Of a stretch of DNA of 64,000 bases, positions 42,893-51,650 are shown piece by piece. Origin of the DNA: Belnapia rosea (GTDB lineage: Bacteria > Pseudomonadota > Alphaproteobacteria > Acetobacterales > Acetobacteraceae); contig NZ_FMZX01000001.1 in NCBI RefSeq assembly GCF_900101615.1, forward strand, positions 124,001-188,000, in the 5' to 3' direction. The notes below the pieces were generated by a model. The model was given only the letters and a program-made list of their open reading frames with translations. It had not been told where the DNA came from and did no database searches. The translations under genes and the position numbers were made by a program. Each line of letters opens with the position of its first letter. The first letter of the stretch is position 1.

Positions 42893-44412
42893 GGCTCTGC
42901 TTCCGCGCCGCGCTGCTCGGCGGCGCATTGCTCGCCGGGCTTCCCGCCCATGCCCAGGCGCCGGCCCAGGCCCCGGCGCCGGGCAGCATGCCGCTGCCCA
43001 TCGGCCCCGGTGCCCGGCCGTTGACGCTTGAGGATGCGGAGGCGGCGCTGGTCGACCGCAACCTCGCCGTGCTGGCCGCCCGGCGCGGCGTCGATGCGGC
43101 GCGGGCGCAGCGCCTGGTCGCCTCCTCGCGGCCATCGCCCACCGTCTCGGTCGGCAACAGCTTCGCCCAGTTCGGGGAGACCCGGAACGGTGCGCTGCGC
43201 GGGGCGCGCTATCTCAGCCCTGCCAGGAACATCAATGTCGGGCTGACCGTATTGGTCGAGCGCGGCGGCAAGCGCACGCTCCGCACCCGCTTCGCCGAGC
43301 GGCAGATCGAGGGGGCCGAGGCGCAGGTGCTGGATGCGCTGCGCAGCCAGATGTTCCTGCTCCGCCAGGCCTTCCTCGGCGCCTTGCTGGCGCGGGCCAA
43401 TCTCGAGGTGGCGCTCGGCAACCGCGCGAGCCTCGACCGCACCGAGCAGCTGCTGCGCCGCCAATTCCGGGACGGCGCCATCCCCGAGGGCGACCTGCTG
43501 CGCTTCCAGGCGAGCCGGCTGCAATTCGAGGGTGACGTGACCGGCAATGCCCAGGCCTATGCCGCCGGCGTCGCGGCGGTCGCGGCCCTGCTGGCGGCCG
43601 ACCCGGCGCTGTTCCAGCCGGGGGCGGGGCAGATCCCGGCGCTCGGCATCAACCCGGCGGCGACCGGGTCCCTCGGCCCGCCGCCCGGCCAGCAGGGCGG
43701 GCGCACCGGCACGCCGCCCGGCCCCGCCAGCGCGCCGACCGCAGTGCGGACCATCCTCTCGCCGGTCGCCTTCGATGTGCGCGGGCGGTTCGACGCGATC
43801 CCCGATCTCGGCATCGGCCGGGAGGAGCTGGCGCAGGGCGTCGCCAGCCGGCCCGATGTGGTGGCGGCCGAGCGCCAGGCGGCGGCGGCTGCGGCGAACC
43901 GGCAGCTCGTCGAGGCGACGCGCTCGCGCGACGTGACGGTGGATGCGGGCTGGAGCCGCTCCGCCCTGTCGCAGGACCTGCCGGACTCGCGGGACCGGCT
44001 GAATGCGCTCAACAGCTTCGGGGTGCAGCTCTCGGTGCCGATCTTCACCTCCCGCATCGTCGAGGGGAACGTCGCCGCCGCCGCCGCCCAGCAGGGCCAG
44101 GCGGATGCGGTGGCCCGTGCGACGCTGCTGCAGGCCCGCGCCGATTTCGCCGCTGCCTGGGCGGGGGTGGAACAGGCCCGTGCGCTGCTGAACCTCTATG
44201 CCGGCGGGGCGCTCGGCCGTGCCGAGCAGGCCTATCGCAGCACGGAGCAGGCCTATGTCGCCGGCGGGCGGACCCTGCTCGACGTGCTGGATGCGCTGCG
44301 CGTGCTGAATGCCACCCGCATCCAGGCCAACCAGGCGCGCTATGCCTATCTGCTGGCGCTCTCCCAGCTGGAGCTGGCGAGCGGGGTTTCCGGGGTGGCG
44401 CCGCGGCTCTAG
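42889..44412 (+). CDS. TolC-family outer-membrane efflux channel
   Basis: A 507-residue outer-membrane factor with signal peptide (to about residue 23, 'LPAHAQ') and two TolC repeats of long helices and barrel strands. A Gly/Pro-rich insertion of about 60 residues (roughly 245-300) lies between the repeats, which is longer than usual. It completes the tripartite pump and is translationally coupled to the RND gene. No metal-responsive regulator gene is adjacent. Confidence 0.9.
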   Translation: MRLCFRAALLGGALLAGLPAHAQAPAQAPAPGSMPLPIGPGARPLTLEDAEAALVDRNLAVLAARRGVDAARAQRLVASSRPSPTVSVGNSFAQFGETRNGALRGARYLSPARNINVGLTVLVERGGKRTLRTRFAERQIEGAEAQVLDALRSQMFLLRQAFLGALLARANLEVALGNRASLDRTEQLLRRQFRDGAIPEGDLLRFQASRLQFEGDVTGNAQAYAAGVAAVAALLAADPALFQPGAGQIPALGINPAATGSLGPPPGQQGGRTGTPPGPASAPTAVRTILSPVAFDVRGRFDAIPDLGIGREELAQGVASRPDVVAAERQAAAAAANRQLVEATRSRDVTVDAGWSRSALSQDLPDSRDRLNALNSFGVQLSVPIFTSRIVEGNVAAAAAQQGQADAVARATLLQARADFAAAWAGVEQARALLNLYAGGALGRAEQAYRSTEQAYVAGGRTLLDVLDALRVLNATRIQANQARYAYLLALSQLELASGVSGVAPRL

Positions 44413-44443
44413 GCTTTCCCCATAAGCATTGGGGGACGGGGCC

Positions 44444-45217
44444 ATGGAGATGAATATCGCCGGCAAGCGGGTGCTGATCACCGGCGGCTCGAAGGGCATC
44501 GGCCTCGCCTGTGCCGCGGCCTTTGCCGCCGAGGGCTGTGACCTCGTCCTTGCCTCGCGCGATGCGTCGGCGCTGGAGCGGGCGGCGGAGGGCATCCGCG
44601 CCCGGCACAATGTGAACATCGCCATCCATGCCGGCGACCTCGGCGATGCCGGGGCGCGCGAGGCGCTGGCGGCCACCCATCCCGAGATCGACGTGCTGGT
44701 GAACAATGCCGGCGCCATCCCGGGCGGGACGCTGGCCGATATCGACCTCGCCCGCTGGCAGGAGGCCTGGGCGCTGAAGGTCTTCGGCTACATCCATCTG
44801 TGCCGTCTCTACCTGCCGCGGATGGAGGCGAAGGGTGACGGCACCATCGTCAACATCATCGGCATGGCCGGGCGGGCGCCGCGTGCGGACTATATCTGCG
44901 GCGCCTCGGGCAATGCGGCGCTCATCGCCTTCACCGCGGCACTGGGCGGCAAGTCGACCGACAAGGGCGTGCGGGTGGTCGGCATCGCGCCGGGGGCGAC
45001 GATGACGGACCGGATCATCACCCTCTCCAGGTCACGGGCGAAGACCAAGTTCGGTGATGAGAACCGCTGGGAGGAGATGCTGGCCGGCCTGCCGCTCGGC
45101 CGGGCCGGCAAGCCGGAGGAGATCGCCGATCTGGCGGTGTTCTGCGCCAGCCCTCGCGGCGGCTACCTCTCCGGCACCACCATCGATGTGGATGCCGGGG
45201 CGCAGTTCCGGGGTTAG
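44444..45217 (+). CDS. Short-chain dehydrogenase lacking catalytic Ser and Lys
   Basis: A 257-residue SDR with an intact dinucleotide motif ('TGGSKGIG'), 'NNAG' and a proper C-terminus. The active site is altered: the Ser position is G140 ('NIIGMAG') and Y150 is followed by A154 where Lys should be ('YICGASGNAAL'). This belongs to a divergent SDR subgroup seen in proteobacteria, which may use other residues or act non-catalytically. It lies 31 bases after the TolC gene but is unlikely to belong to the efflux system. The ATG at 44444 is preferred to 44450. Confidence 0.82.
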   Translation: MEMNIAGKRVLITGGSKGIGLACAAAFAAEGCDLVLASRDASALERAAEGIRARHNVNIAIHAGDLGDAGAREALAATHPEIDVLVNNAGAIPGGTLADIDLARWQEAWALKVFGYIHLCRLYLPRMEAKGDGTIVNIIGMAGRAPRADYICGASGNAALIAFTAALGGKSTDKGVRVVGIAPGATMTDRIITLSRSRAKTKFGDENRWEEMLAGLPLGRAGKPEEIADLAVFCASPRGGYLSGTTIDVDAGAQFRG

Positions 45218-45221
45218 GGTG

Positions 45222-45255
45222 AACTCCGATCGGGTGGCATCACCTGATCGGAGTT
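45222..45255. terminator. 15-bp hairpin between convergent genes
   Basis: AACTCCGATCGGGTG (45222-45236) pairs with CACCTGATCGGAGTT (45241-45255), 14 Watson-Crick pairs and one G-U, around GCAT. It starts four bases after the SDR stop and faces the convergent VOC gene, so a bidirectional terminator is likely. Confidence 0.6.
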
Positions 45256-45317
45256 ACTGGCTCGATCGCACGACAGGCCAGAGCAACTTCCGCTGGCCGA
45301 TGCGAAGGGAAGCCGCC

Positions 45318-46085
45318 CTAGCTCCGGGTCCCGAGCAGCGCGAAGAAGGCGCCCTGCGGGTCGAGGGCCTGCAGGATCCAGCCGCCGCCCGGCACCGCCA
45401 TCGGGCCGTTGACGACCTGGCCTCCGGCCTTGCCGACCCGCGCGGCCGCGGCATCGATGTCGCCGACGAAGATGTAGAAGGCCCAGAAGGGGCGTGGGAC
45501 GAAGCCCGGCTTGTTGAACATCCCGCCCATCGCCGTCCCGCCCACCGCTGTCCCACCTGGGCCGAAGGTCTGGTAGGTGCCCATGGGTCCGATATCGACG
45601 GCCTCCACCCGCTGCCAGCCGAAGAGGGCGGCATAGAACTCGAAGGCGGTGGGCCAGTCGGTCGCTGCCAGCTCGTTCCAGGCGACATGGCCGGGCGTGC
45701 CCATGGGCTGCGGCTCCGGCAGGCTGCCGGCGAACAGGGCAAGGACCGCACCTTGCGGGTCGCCGATCACGGCGAAGCGGCCGATCTCGATATCCCGTGG
45801 CGGGACATGCACCACGGCGCCGTGCTCGACGGCCCGGGCGAGGGTTGCGTCCACATCCTCGACCAGCACATGCCCGACCCAGCCAGGCATGGCACCCTTG
45901 GCGCGTGCCTCCCCGGTCAGTGGCAGAAGGCCAGCCGCCGGGCGATCGCCGGCGGTCAGCAGCGTGTAAGGCTGCGCCGGGGTCGAGGCAGCGCGCCGCC
46001 CCCAGCCGACGACCGCGCCATAGAAGGCAACCGCCGCCTCGACATCCGGCACCATCAGCTCATGCCAGGCGAAATGGCCGGTCAC
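45318..46085 (-). CDS. Two-domain VOC (glyoxalase/dioxygenase fold) protein
   Basis: A 255-residue protein built of two vicinal-oxygen-chelate modules: 'FAWHELMVPDVEAAVAFYGAV' opens the first and 'GHVAWNELAATDWPTAFEFY' the second, each closing with a 'DPQGA.FALF' strand. This wording is typical of the 'VOC family' hydroxylase-like proteins of actinobacteria and proteobacteria, whose substrates are unknown. It starts with a GTG at 46085 that overlaps the CinA stop (GTGA), so the two are co-translated. Confidence 0.85.
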   Translation of the reverse strand: MTGHFAWHELMVPDVEAAVAFYGAVVGWGRRAASTPAQPYTLLTAGDRPAAGLLPLTGEARAKGAMPGWVGHVLVEDVDATLARAVEHGAVVHVPPRDIEIGRFAVIGDPQGAVLALFAGSLPEPQPMGTPGHVAWNELAATDWPTAFEFYAALFGWQRVEAVDIGPMGTYQTFGPGGTAVGGTAMGGMFNKPGFVPRPFWAFYIFVGDIDAAAARVGKAGGQVVNGPMAVPGGGWILQALDPQGAFFALLGTRS

Positions 46086-46570
46086 GGCGCGGCCTCCAGC
46101 GCCTCGACCAGCAGGCCGAGCAGCCGGGCGCCGAATTCCCGCATGTTGACGATGCGGTCGCCATGTCCGGTCTCGACCGTCAGGCTCCGCGCGACCGGCC
46201 CGGCAACGCCGAGGCAGGCATGCCCGGCCGCATAGCCGTAGCGGTTGCCGGTGGGGCCCGTGGCCCCCGTCTCGCCCAGGCCCCAGACCGTGCCGAGCCG
46301 CAGCCGGATCCCCTCGGCCATCATCGCCGCATAGGCTTCGGTCGAGGGCGGCACGCCATCGAGCCGCTCGGGCGGGATGGCCAGCAGCTCCTCCCGTGCC
46401 TTGCGGGTGTAGACCACGGTGCCGCCGAGGAAATAAGCCGAGGCACCGGGCACGGCGAGCAGCGCGGCGGAGACAAGGCCACCGGCTGAGGATTCGGCGA
46501 CGGCGATGGTCTCGCCGCGGGACTTCAGCAGGGCGCCGGCACGGGCGGCGAGGGGCAGCAGGCTGTCCAT
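46082..46570 (-). CDS. CinA C-terminal-type NMN deamidase-like protein
   Basis: A 162-residue stand-alone CinA amidohydrolase domain like PncC, which deamidates nicotinamide mononucleotide in pyridine-nucleotide recycling. 'IAVAESSAGGLVSAALLAVPGAS' and 'YFLGGTVVYTRKAREELL' near the N-terminus and 'GETGATGPTGNRYGYAAG' in the middle are the recognised motifs. AGGAGG lies just upstream of the ATG at 46570. It leads a two-gene unit with the VOC protein and is divergent from the tungstate importer. Confidence 0.88.
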   Translation of the reverse strand: MDSLLPLAARAGALLKSRGETIAVAESSAGGLVSAALLAVPGASAYFLGGTVVYTRKAREELLAIPPERLDGVPPSTEAYAAMMAEGIRLRLGTVWGLGETGATGPTGNRYGYAAGHACLGVAGPVARSLTVETGHGDRIVNMREFGARLLGLLVEALEAAP

Positions 46571-46769
46571 GGGTCCTCCTGGCCCGCGATCGTCCCGGGG
46601 TGGATACCCGAGGTGAGAGCGCCGGCGCGACGAAAGCGGGATCCGGACCGGCTTGACCAGGATGAGGTCGATCCGGCTCTGGCGGGCAGCAGAGCCGCCG
46701 CCGCCGCGGGCTGCAAGGGGAGATTGACGGCGCCACCGGCCGCCAGCACCTTCCGGCCGCTTCCAGGGG

Positions 46770-47480
46770 ATGGATGTGCAGGATCTGGGCTCCGCCTTCG
46801 TCGCCGCCATGGCGCTGGTCCGCCATGGCGATCCGGACATGCTGGCCATCCTCGGCCTGTCGCTGCGGGTGAGCCTTGCCGCGCTCGGCATCGCCGCCCT
46901 GGTTGGGCTGCCGCTTGGGGCGCTGCTGGCGGTGGCGCGCTTCCCCGGCCGGCGGGCGGTGGTGGTCGCGCTGAATGCGCTGATGGGCCTGCCGCCGGTG
47001 GTCGCCGGGCTGATGATCTACCTGCTGCTCTCCCGCTCCGGGCCCCTCGGCGCCTGGGGGCTGCTCTTCACCCCGCAGGCCATGGTGATCGCCCAGGCGG
47101 TGCTGATCACCCCCATCCTCGCCGCCCTGTCGCGGCAGGTGCTGGAGGCGCTGTGGGAGGAATATGCGGAGACGCTGCGGTCCTTCGGTGCCGGGCCCTG
47201 GCGGGCGGTGCCGACGCTGCTCTGGGATGGCCGCTTCGCCCTGCTCACCGTGCTGCTCGCCGGCTTCGGCCGGGCCAGCGCCGAGGTGGGGGCGGTGATC
47301 CTGGTCGGCGGCAATATCGAGGGCGCGACGCGCACCATGACCACGGCGATCGCGCTCGAGACCAGCAAGGGCGACCTGCCGCTGGCCCTCGCCCTCGGCC
47401 TGGTGCTGATGGTGATCGTGCTCGGCGTCAACGCGCTCGCCCAGCTCCTGCGCGATGCCGCGCTGCGCCGGGCGGGCTGA
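46770..47480 (+). CDS. tupB: Tungstate-type ABC transporter permease
   Basis: A 236-residue inner-membrane permease with five to six helices. 'LNALMGLPPVVAGLMIYLLLSRSGPLG' and the EAA-type segment 'EYAETLRSFGAG' are typical of TupB/WtpB-like oxyanion permeases. With the ATPase and binding protein that follow, it forms a tungstate (perhaps molybdate) importer. The ATPase gene overlaps its stop (TGATG). The 199-base gap upstream shows no gene and no recognisable Moco-type riboswitch. Confidence 0.88.
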   Translation: MDVQDLGSAFVAAMALVRHGDPDMLAILGLSLRVSLAALGIAALVGLPLGALLAVARFPGRRAVVVALNALMGLPPVVAGLMIYLLLSRSGPLGAWGLLFTPQAMVIAQAVLITPILAALSRQVLEALWEEYAETLRSFGAGPWRAVPTLLWDGRFALLTVLLAGFGRASAEVGAVILVGGNIEGATRTMTTAIALETSKGDLPLALALGLVLMVIVLGVNALAQLLRDAALRRAG

Positions 47481-48169
47481 TGCTGCCGATCGAGGCCGAG
47501 GCGCTGTCCTATGCCGCGGGCGGCGTTGCCATCCTGCAGGATGTCTCGCTTCGCATCGAGGCCGGCCCGCCGCTGCTGATCCTGGGCCCGAACGGTGCCG
47601 GCAAATCCGTGCTGCTGCGCCTGCTGCACGGGCTGCTGCGGCCGGGCAGGGGGCGCATCACGCCAGAGGCCCCGACCCGCGGCGCCATGGTCTTCCAGCG
47701 CCCGGTGCTGCTGCGCCGCTCCGTGGGGGCGAATATCCGCTACCCGCTGGCGCTGGCCGGCCTGCCATGGGCGGAGCGCCGCAGGCGGGCCGCGGCGGCG
47801 CTGGAGGAGGTTGGCCTCGCGGCGCTGGCCGACCGGCCCGCGCGCCGGCTCTCGGGCGGGGAGCAGCAGCGCCTGGCGCTGGCCCGCGCCGCCGCGCTGG
47901 CGCCCCCGGTGCTGTTCCTCGACGAGCCCTGCGCCAGCCTCGACCCGGCCGCGACCCGCGCCGTCGAGGAGATCATCGCCGGCATCGCGGCGCGGGGGAC
48001 GAAGATCGTCATGACGACCCATGACCTGGGCCAGGCCCGTCGCCTGGCCGGGGAAGTCGTCTTCCTGCACCGGGGCCGGGTGGTGGAAGCCGGCCCCGCA
48101 CGCCCCTTCTTCAACGGCCCCGCCAGTGCGGAGGCCGCCGCCTTCCTGCAAGGAGACCTCCTGTGGTGA
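47480..48169 (+). CDS. tupC: Tungstate-type ABC transporter ATPase
   Basis: A 229-residue ATPase with Walker A 'LGPNGAGKSVLLRLL', Q-loop 'MVFQRPVLLRRSV', signature 'LSGGEQQRLALARA', Walker B 'VLFLDEPCASLD' and 'MTTHDLGQAR'. 'VFQRPVLLRRSVGANI' is the characteristic TupC/ModC-like wording. It lacks a C-terminal oxyanion regulatory domain. It is coupled on both sides, TGATG with tupB and GTGA with tupA. Confidence 0.9.
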   Translation: MLPIEAEALSYAAGGVAILQDVSLRIEAGPPLLILGPNGAGKSVLLRLLHGLLRPGRGRITPEAPTRGAMVFQRPVLLRRSVGANIRYPLALAGLPWAERRRRAAAALEEVGLAALADRPARRLSGGEQQRLALARAAALAPPVLFLDEPCASLDPAATRAVEEIIAGIAARGTKIVMTTHDLGQARRLAGEVVFLHRGRVVEAGPARPFFNGPASAEAAAFLQGDLLW

Positions 48170-48984
48170 CACGCCGTTGGCTGCCGGCCCTGCTGCTGTG
48201 TGGCATCGCCTTGCCGGCATGGGCGCAGGATCGCTCCATCACCCTGGCCTCGACCACCAGCACGGAGCAGTCCGGCCTCTTCGGCCATGTCCTGCCGATC
48301 TTCGCCCGCGACACCGGGATCACCGTGCGGGTGGTGGCGCTCGGCACCGGGCAGGCGCTCGATGTCGGCCGCCGCGGCGATGCCGATGCGCTGCTGGTGC
48401 ATGACCAGGCGGCGGAGGAGCGCTTCGTCGCCGAGGGCCATGGCGGGCCGCGGCGGCAGGTCATGTACAATGATTTCGTCCTGGTCGGCCCCGGCACCGA
48501 CCCGGCCCATATCGCCGAGACGCATGACGTGGCGGCGGCGCTGCTCCGCATTGCCGCTGCCCGCGCGCCCTTCATCTCACGGGGCGACCGCAGCGGCACC
48601 CATGCGGCGGAACTCCGTCTCTGGCAGCAGGCGGGGGCGGATCCGGTCACCGGACGTGGGCAGTGGTATCGCGAGGTCGGGCAGGGGATGGGGCCGGCGC
48701 TGAACACCGCGGCGGCGCAGAATGCCTATGCGCTGACCGATCGCGGCACCTGGCTCGCCTTCCGCAACCGGCAGGATCTGCGGATTCTGGTCGCAGGGGA
48801 CACGAGGCTGCTGAACCAGTACGGTGTGCTGGCCGTTAGCCCGCAGCGCCACCCGCATGTGAAGGCTGCCGAGGCGCAGGCCTTCATTGGCTGGATCACC
48901 GGCCCGGCCGGCCAGGCGGCCATCGCCGGCTATCGGATCCATGGCGAGCAGCTGTTCTTTCCGAATGCCGGAAGCCCCGGCTGA
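48163..48984 (+). CDS. tupA: Tungstate-type periplasmic binding protein
   Basis: A 273-residue receptor with a signal peptide (to 'ALPAWAQ'). 'ITLASTTSTEQSGLFGHVLP' carries the T-T-S-T oxyanion-binding loop of TupA, and 'RGDADALLVHDQAAEERFV', 'VLVGPGTDP' and 'SRGDRSGTHAAELRLW' follow the family pattern. TupA proteins favour tungstate strongly over molybdate. The start is one of two adjacent GTG codons (48163 or 48166); AGGAG spacing favours the first. This would supply metal for the bis-MGD enzymes served by MobA and FdhD. Confidence 0.9.
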   Translation: MVTRRWLPALLLCGIALPAWAQDRSITLASTTSTEQSGLFGHVLPIFARDTGITVRVVALGTGQALDVGRRGDADALLVHDQAAEERFVAEGHGGPRRQVMYNDFVLVGPGTDPAHIAETHDVAAALLRIAAARAPFISRGDRSGTHAAELRLWQQAGADPVTGRGQWYREVGQGMGPALNTAAAQNAYALTDRGTWLAFRNRQDLRILVAGDTRLLNQYGVLAVSPQRHPHVKAAEAQAFIGWITGPAGQAAIAGYRIHGEQLFFPNAGSPG

Positions 48985-49076
48985 ATCATCTCGGTTCAGT
49001 TTCGTGCAAGGGTCTGGCACTATTACGTAAGACGCGCGGCGATGCCGTCAGGGTTCTTGTAAAGGTTTAGAAATCC

Positions 49077-51545
49077 GTGGACACGCTGGCCAATTCCTAT
49101 GTTCCCTTGCCGGCTGAAGCGCTCGATGCCGATGCCATGCGCGCGGCGATTGTTCGCAAACTCACCTATGACCTCGGCAAGAGCCAGGCTGGCGCGCGGG
49201 ACCGCGACTGGTTCATGGCAACCGCACTGGCGGTGCGGGATCGGATCGTCGACCGCTGGCTGAGCGTGACACGGGCCGCCTATGAGGGCGGGCAGAAGCA
49301 GGTCTATTACCTGTCCCTCGAATTCCTCATCGGGCGCCTGCTCCGCGATGGCGTGACCAATCTCGGCCTGACCGAGTTGGTGTCCGAAGCCCTGGCGCCG
49401 CTCGGCGTCGACTTCGAGAAGGTGCGCCAGGCGGAGCCCGACGCGGCGCTCGGCAATGGTGGCCTCGGGCGCCTCGCCGCCTGCTTCATGGAGAGCCTGG
49501 CGAGCCTGGCCATCCCCGCTTTCGGCTACGGCATCCGCTATGAGCACGGGCTGTTCCGCCAGATCATCCGCGACGGCTGGCAGCAGGAATACCCGGAGGA
49601 CTGGCTGAATTTCGGCAATCCCTGGGAATATGCCCGGCCCGAGATCGCCTATGACATCGGCTTCGGTGGCGCGGTCGAGGCGGTCATCGTCTCCGAGGCG
49701 CGGATGCGGCATGTCTGGCATCCGGCCGAGACGGTACAGGCCGTCGCCTATGACACCCCGGTGGTCGGCTGGCGCGGCCAGCATGTGAACACGCTGCGCC
49801 TCTGGTCTGCCCGCGCCGCCGACCCGCTGAAGCTCGATGCCTTCAACTATGGCGACCATGTCGGCGCCCTGGCCGACCGGGTGCGGCAGGAGAGCATCTG
49901 CAAGGTGCTCTACCCCTCGGATGAAAGCCCGGCCGGCCAGGAGCTGCGGCTCAAGCAGGAATACTTCTTCGCCTCCGCCGCGCTGCAGGATCTCGTCCGC
50001 CGGCATCTGCGGGTCTATGGCGACCTCAAGTCGCTGCCGGACAAAGTCTCGATCCAGCTCAACGACACCCATCCGGCCATCGCCGTCGCCGAGCTGATGC
50101 GCATCTGCCTCGACCTGCACGGCATCGCCTGGGACGAGGCCTGGGAGATCACCCAGGGCACGGTCAGCTACACCAACCACACGCTGCTGCCGGAGGCGCT
50201 GGAGAGCTGGGCGGTACCGCTGATGGAGCGGCTGCTGCCGCGCCACATGCAGATCATCTACCTGATCAACGCCTTCCATCTCGATCGCGTGCGGGCGAAG
50301 CATCCGGGCGATACCCGGCTGCTGTCCTCCGTCTCCCTGATCGAGGAGGACCATGGGCGTCGCGTGCGGATGGGGCATCTGGCCTTTGTCGGCTCGCACA
50401 AGGTGAATGGCGTCTCGGCGCTGCATAGCGACCTGCTGAAGCGGACCGTGTTCAAGGACTTCCACGCGCTCGAGCCGGGTAAGGTCGTCAACAAGACCAA
50501 CGGCATCACCTTTCGCCGCTGGCTGCAGCAGTGCAATCCGGGGCTGACCGGGCTGCTGACCGAGGCGATCGGGCCCGCCTTCCTCGACAATGCCGAGGCG
50601 CTGAAGGACCTGGCGCCGCTGGCGGGCGATGCCGCCTTTCAGCAGAAATTCCTCGCCGTGAAGCGGCAGAACAAGGAAGCGCTGGCCACCCTCATCCGCA
50701 GCCAGCTCGATATCCGGGTCGACCCGCACGCGATGTTCGACGTGCAGATCAAGCGCATCCACGAATATAAGCGCCAGCTGCTGAACGTGCTCGAGACCAT
50801 CGCGCTCTATGACGCGATCCGCTCACAGCCGACGAGGGACTGGGTGCCGCGGGTCAAGATCTTCGCTGGCAAGGCGGCGGCGAGCTACCACCGGGCGAAG
50901 CAGATCATCAAGCTGGCGCATGACGTGGCGCGGGTGATCAACAGCGACCCGACGGTGCGCAACCTGCTGAAGGTGGTGTTCCTGCCCAACTACAATGTTT
51001 CGCTGGCCGAGATGATCGTCCCCGCGGCCGATCTCTCGGAGCAGATCTCGACGGCGGGCATGGAGGCCTCGGGCACCGGCAACATGAAGCTCGGCCTGAA
51101 CGGCGCGCTGACCATCGGTACGCTGGACGGCGCCAATGTCGAGATGCTGGAGCATGTCGGGGCGGAGAACATCTTCATCTTCGGCATGACGACCGAGGAG
51201 GTGGAGGCGCGGCGGCGCGAGGGCGTACAGGGCTCGGCCGCGATTGCCGCCTCCTCGCGCCTGTCGGAGGTGCTGGAGGCGGTCCGCTCGGGCGTCTTCT
51301 CGCCAGACGACCGCAACCGCTACCGCGACCTCGTCGATGCGCTCTGCGGCAGCGACTACTTCATGGTCGCCGCCGATTTCGATGCCTATTTCGAGTCGCA
51401 GCGCCAAGTGGCGACGCGCTGGGCGGACCAAGCGGCCTGGCAACGCTCGGCCATCCTGAACACGGCGCATATGGGCTGGTTCTCCTCCGACCGGACCATC
51501 CGCGACTACGCACAGGAGATCTGGCAGGTGCCGGTCCGGCGCTGA
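49077..51545 (+). CDS. glgP: Glycogen/alpha-glucan phosphorylase
   Basis: An 822-residue PLP enzyme that phosphorolyses glycogen chain ends to glucose 1-phosphate. The PLP-binding lysine is K671 in 'EASGTGNMKLGLNGA', followed by 'IGTLDGANVEM'; 'GNGGLGRLAACFMES' and 'YEHGLFRQ' near residues 120-155 are equally diagnostic. Length is normal. It starts with GTG at 49077; an ATG 20 codons in is less likely because it would cut the conserved N-terminus. It heads the glgP-C-A-X cluster, 105 bases before glgC. Confidence 0.95.
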   Translation: MDTLANSYVPLPAEALDADAMRAAIVRKLTYDLGKSQAGARDRDWFMATALAVRDRIVDRWLSVTRAAYEGGQKQVYYLSLEFLIGRLLRDGVTNLGLTELVSEALAPLGVDFEKVRQAEPDAALGNGGLGRLAACFMESLASLAIPAFGYGIRYEHGLFRQIIRDGWQQEYPEDWLNFGNPWEYARPEIAYDIGFGGAVEAVIVSEARMRHVWHPAETVQAVAYDTPVVGWRGQHVNTLRLWSARAADPLKLDAFNYGDHVGALADRVRQESICKVLYPSDESPAGQELRLKQEYFFASAALQDLVRRHLRVYGDLKSLPDKVSIQLNDTHPAIAVAELMRICLDLHGIAWDEAWEITQGTVSYTNHTLLPEALESWAVPLMERLLPRHMQIIYLINAFHLDRVRAKHPGDTRLLSSVSLIEEDHGRRVRMGHLAFVGSHKVNGVSALHSDLLKRTVFKDFHALEPGKVVNKTNGITFRRWLQQCNPGLTGLLTEAIGPAFLDNAEALKDLAPLAGDAAFQQKFLAVKRQNKEALATLIRSQLDIRVDPHAMFDVQIKRIHEYKRQLLNVLETIALYDAIRSQPTRDWVPRVKIFAGKAAASYHRAKQIIKLAHDVARVINSDPTVRNLLKVVFLPNYNVSLAEMIVPAADLSEQISTAGMEASGTGNMKLGLNGALTIGTLDGANVEMLEHVGAENIFIFGMTTEEVEARRREGVQGSAAIAASSRLSEVLEAVRSGVFSPDDRNRYRDLVDALCGSDYFMVAADFDAYFESQRQVATRWADQAAWQRSAILNTAHMGWFSSDRTIRDYAQEIWQVPVRR

Positions 51546-51650
51546 CCCATTCCACGGACGCGGGCGTGATGGCCGGGATGCTGATTCGCAGGTGTCGTGC
51601 GGACCATTTCCCGGCAATCTGCGCCTGCCGTCCTGGGAGGGGAGAAAAGC

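Noticed and set aside
39482-43135. A 1217-codon open frame antisense to the RND pump and adaptor genes
   Set aside because: It is the mirror of genuine genes in a very G+C-rich genome, where stop codons are rare in antisense frames. Its translation is low-complexity (His, Asp, Arg, Gly rich) with no domain, and the plus strand is clearly coding.
38289-44412. Copper/silver (Cus) assignment for the RND system
   Set aside because: CusA lacks the first Asp of the relay helix that is present here, and no Met-rich accessory protein is found.
46571-46769. Moco- or tungsten-cofactor riboswitch before the tungstate importer
   Set aside because: I looked for a conserved multi-stem leader but saw only generic GC-rich sequence, and that RNA class is not typical of this group.
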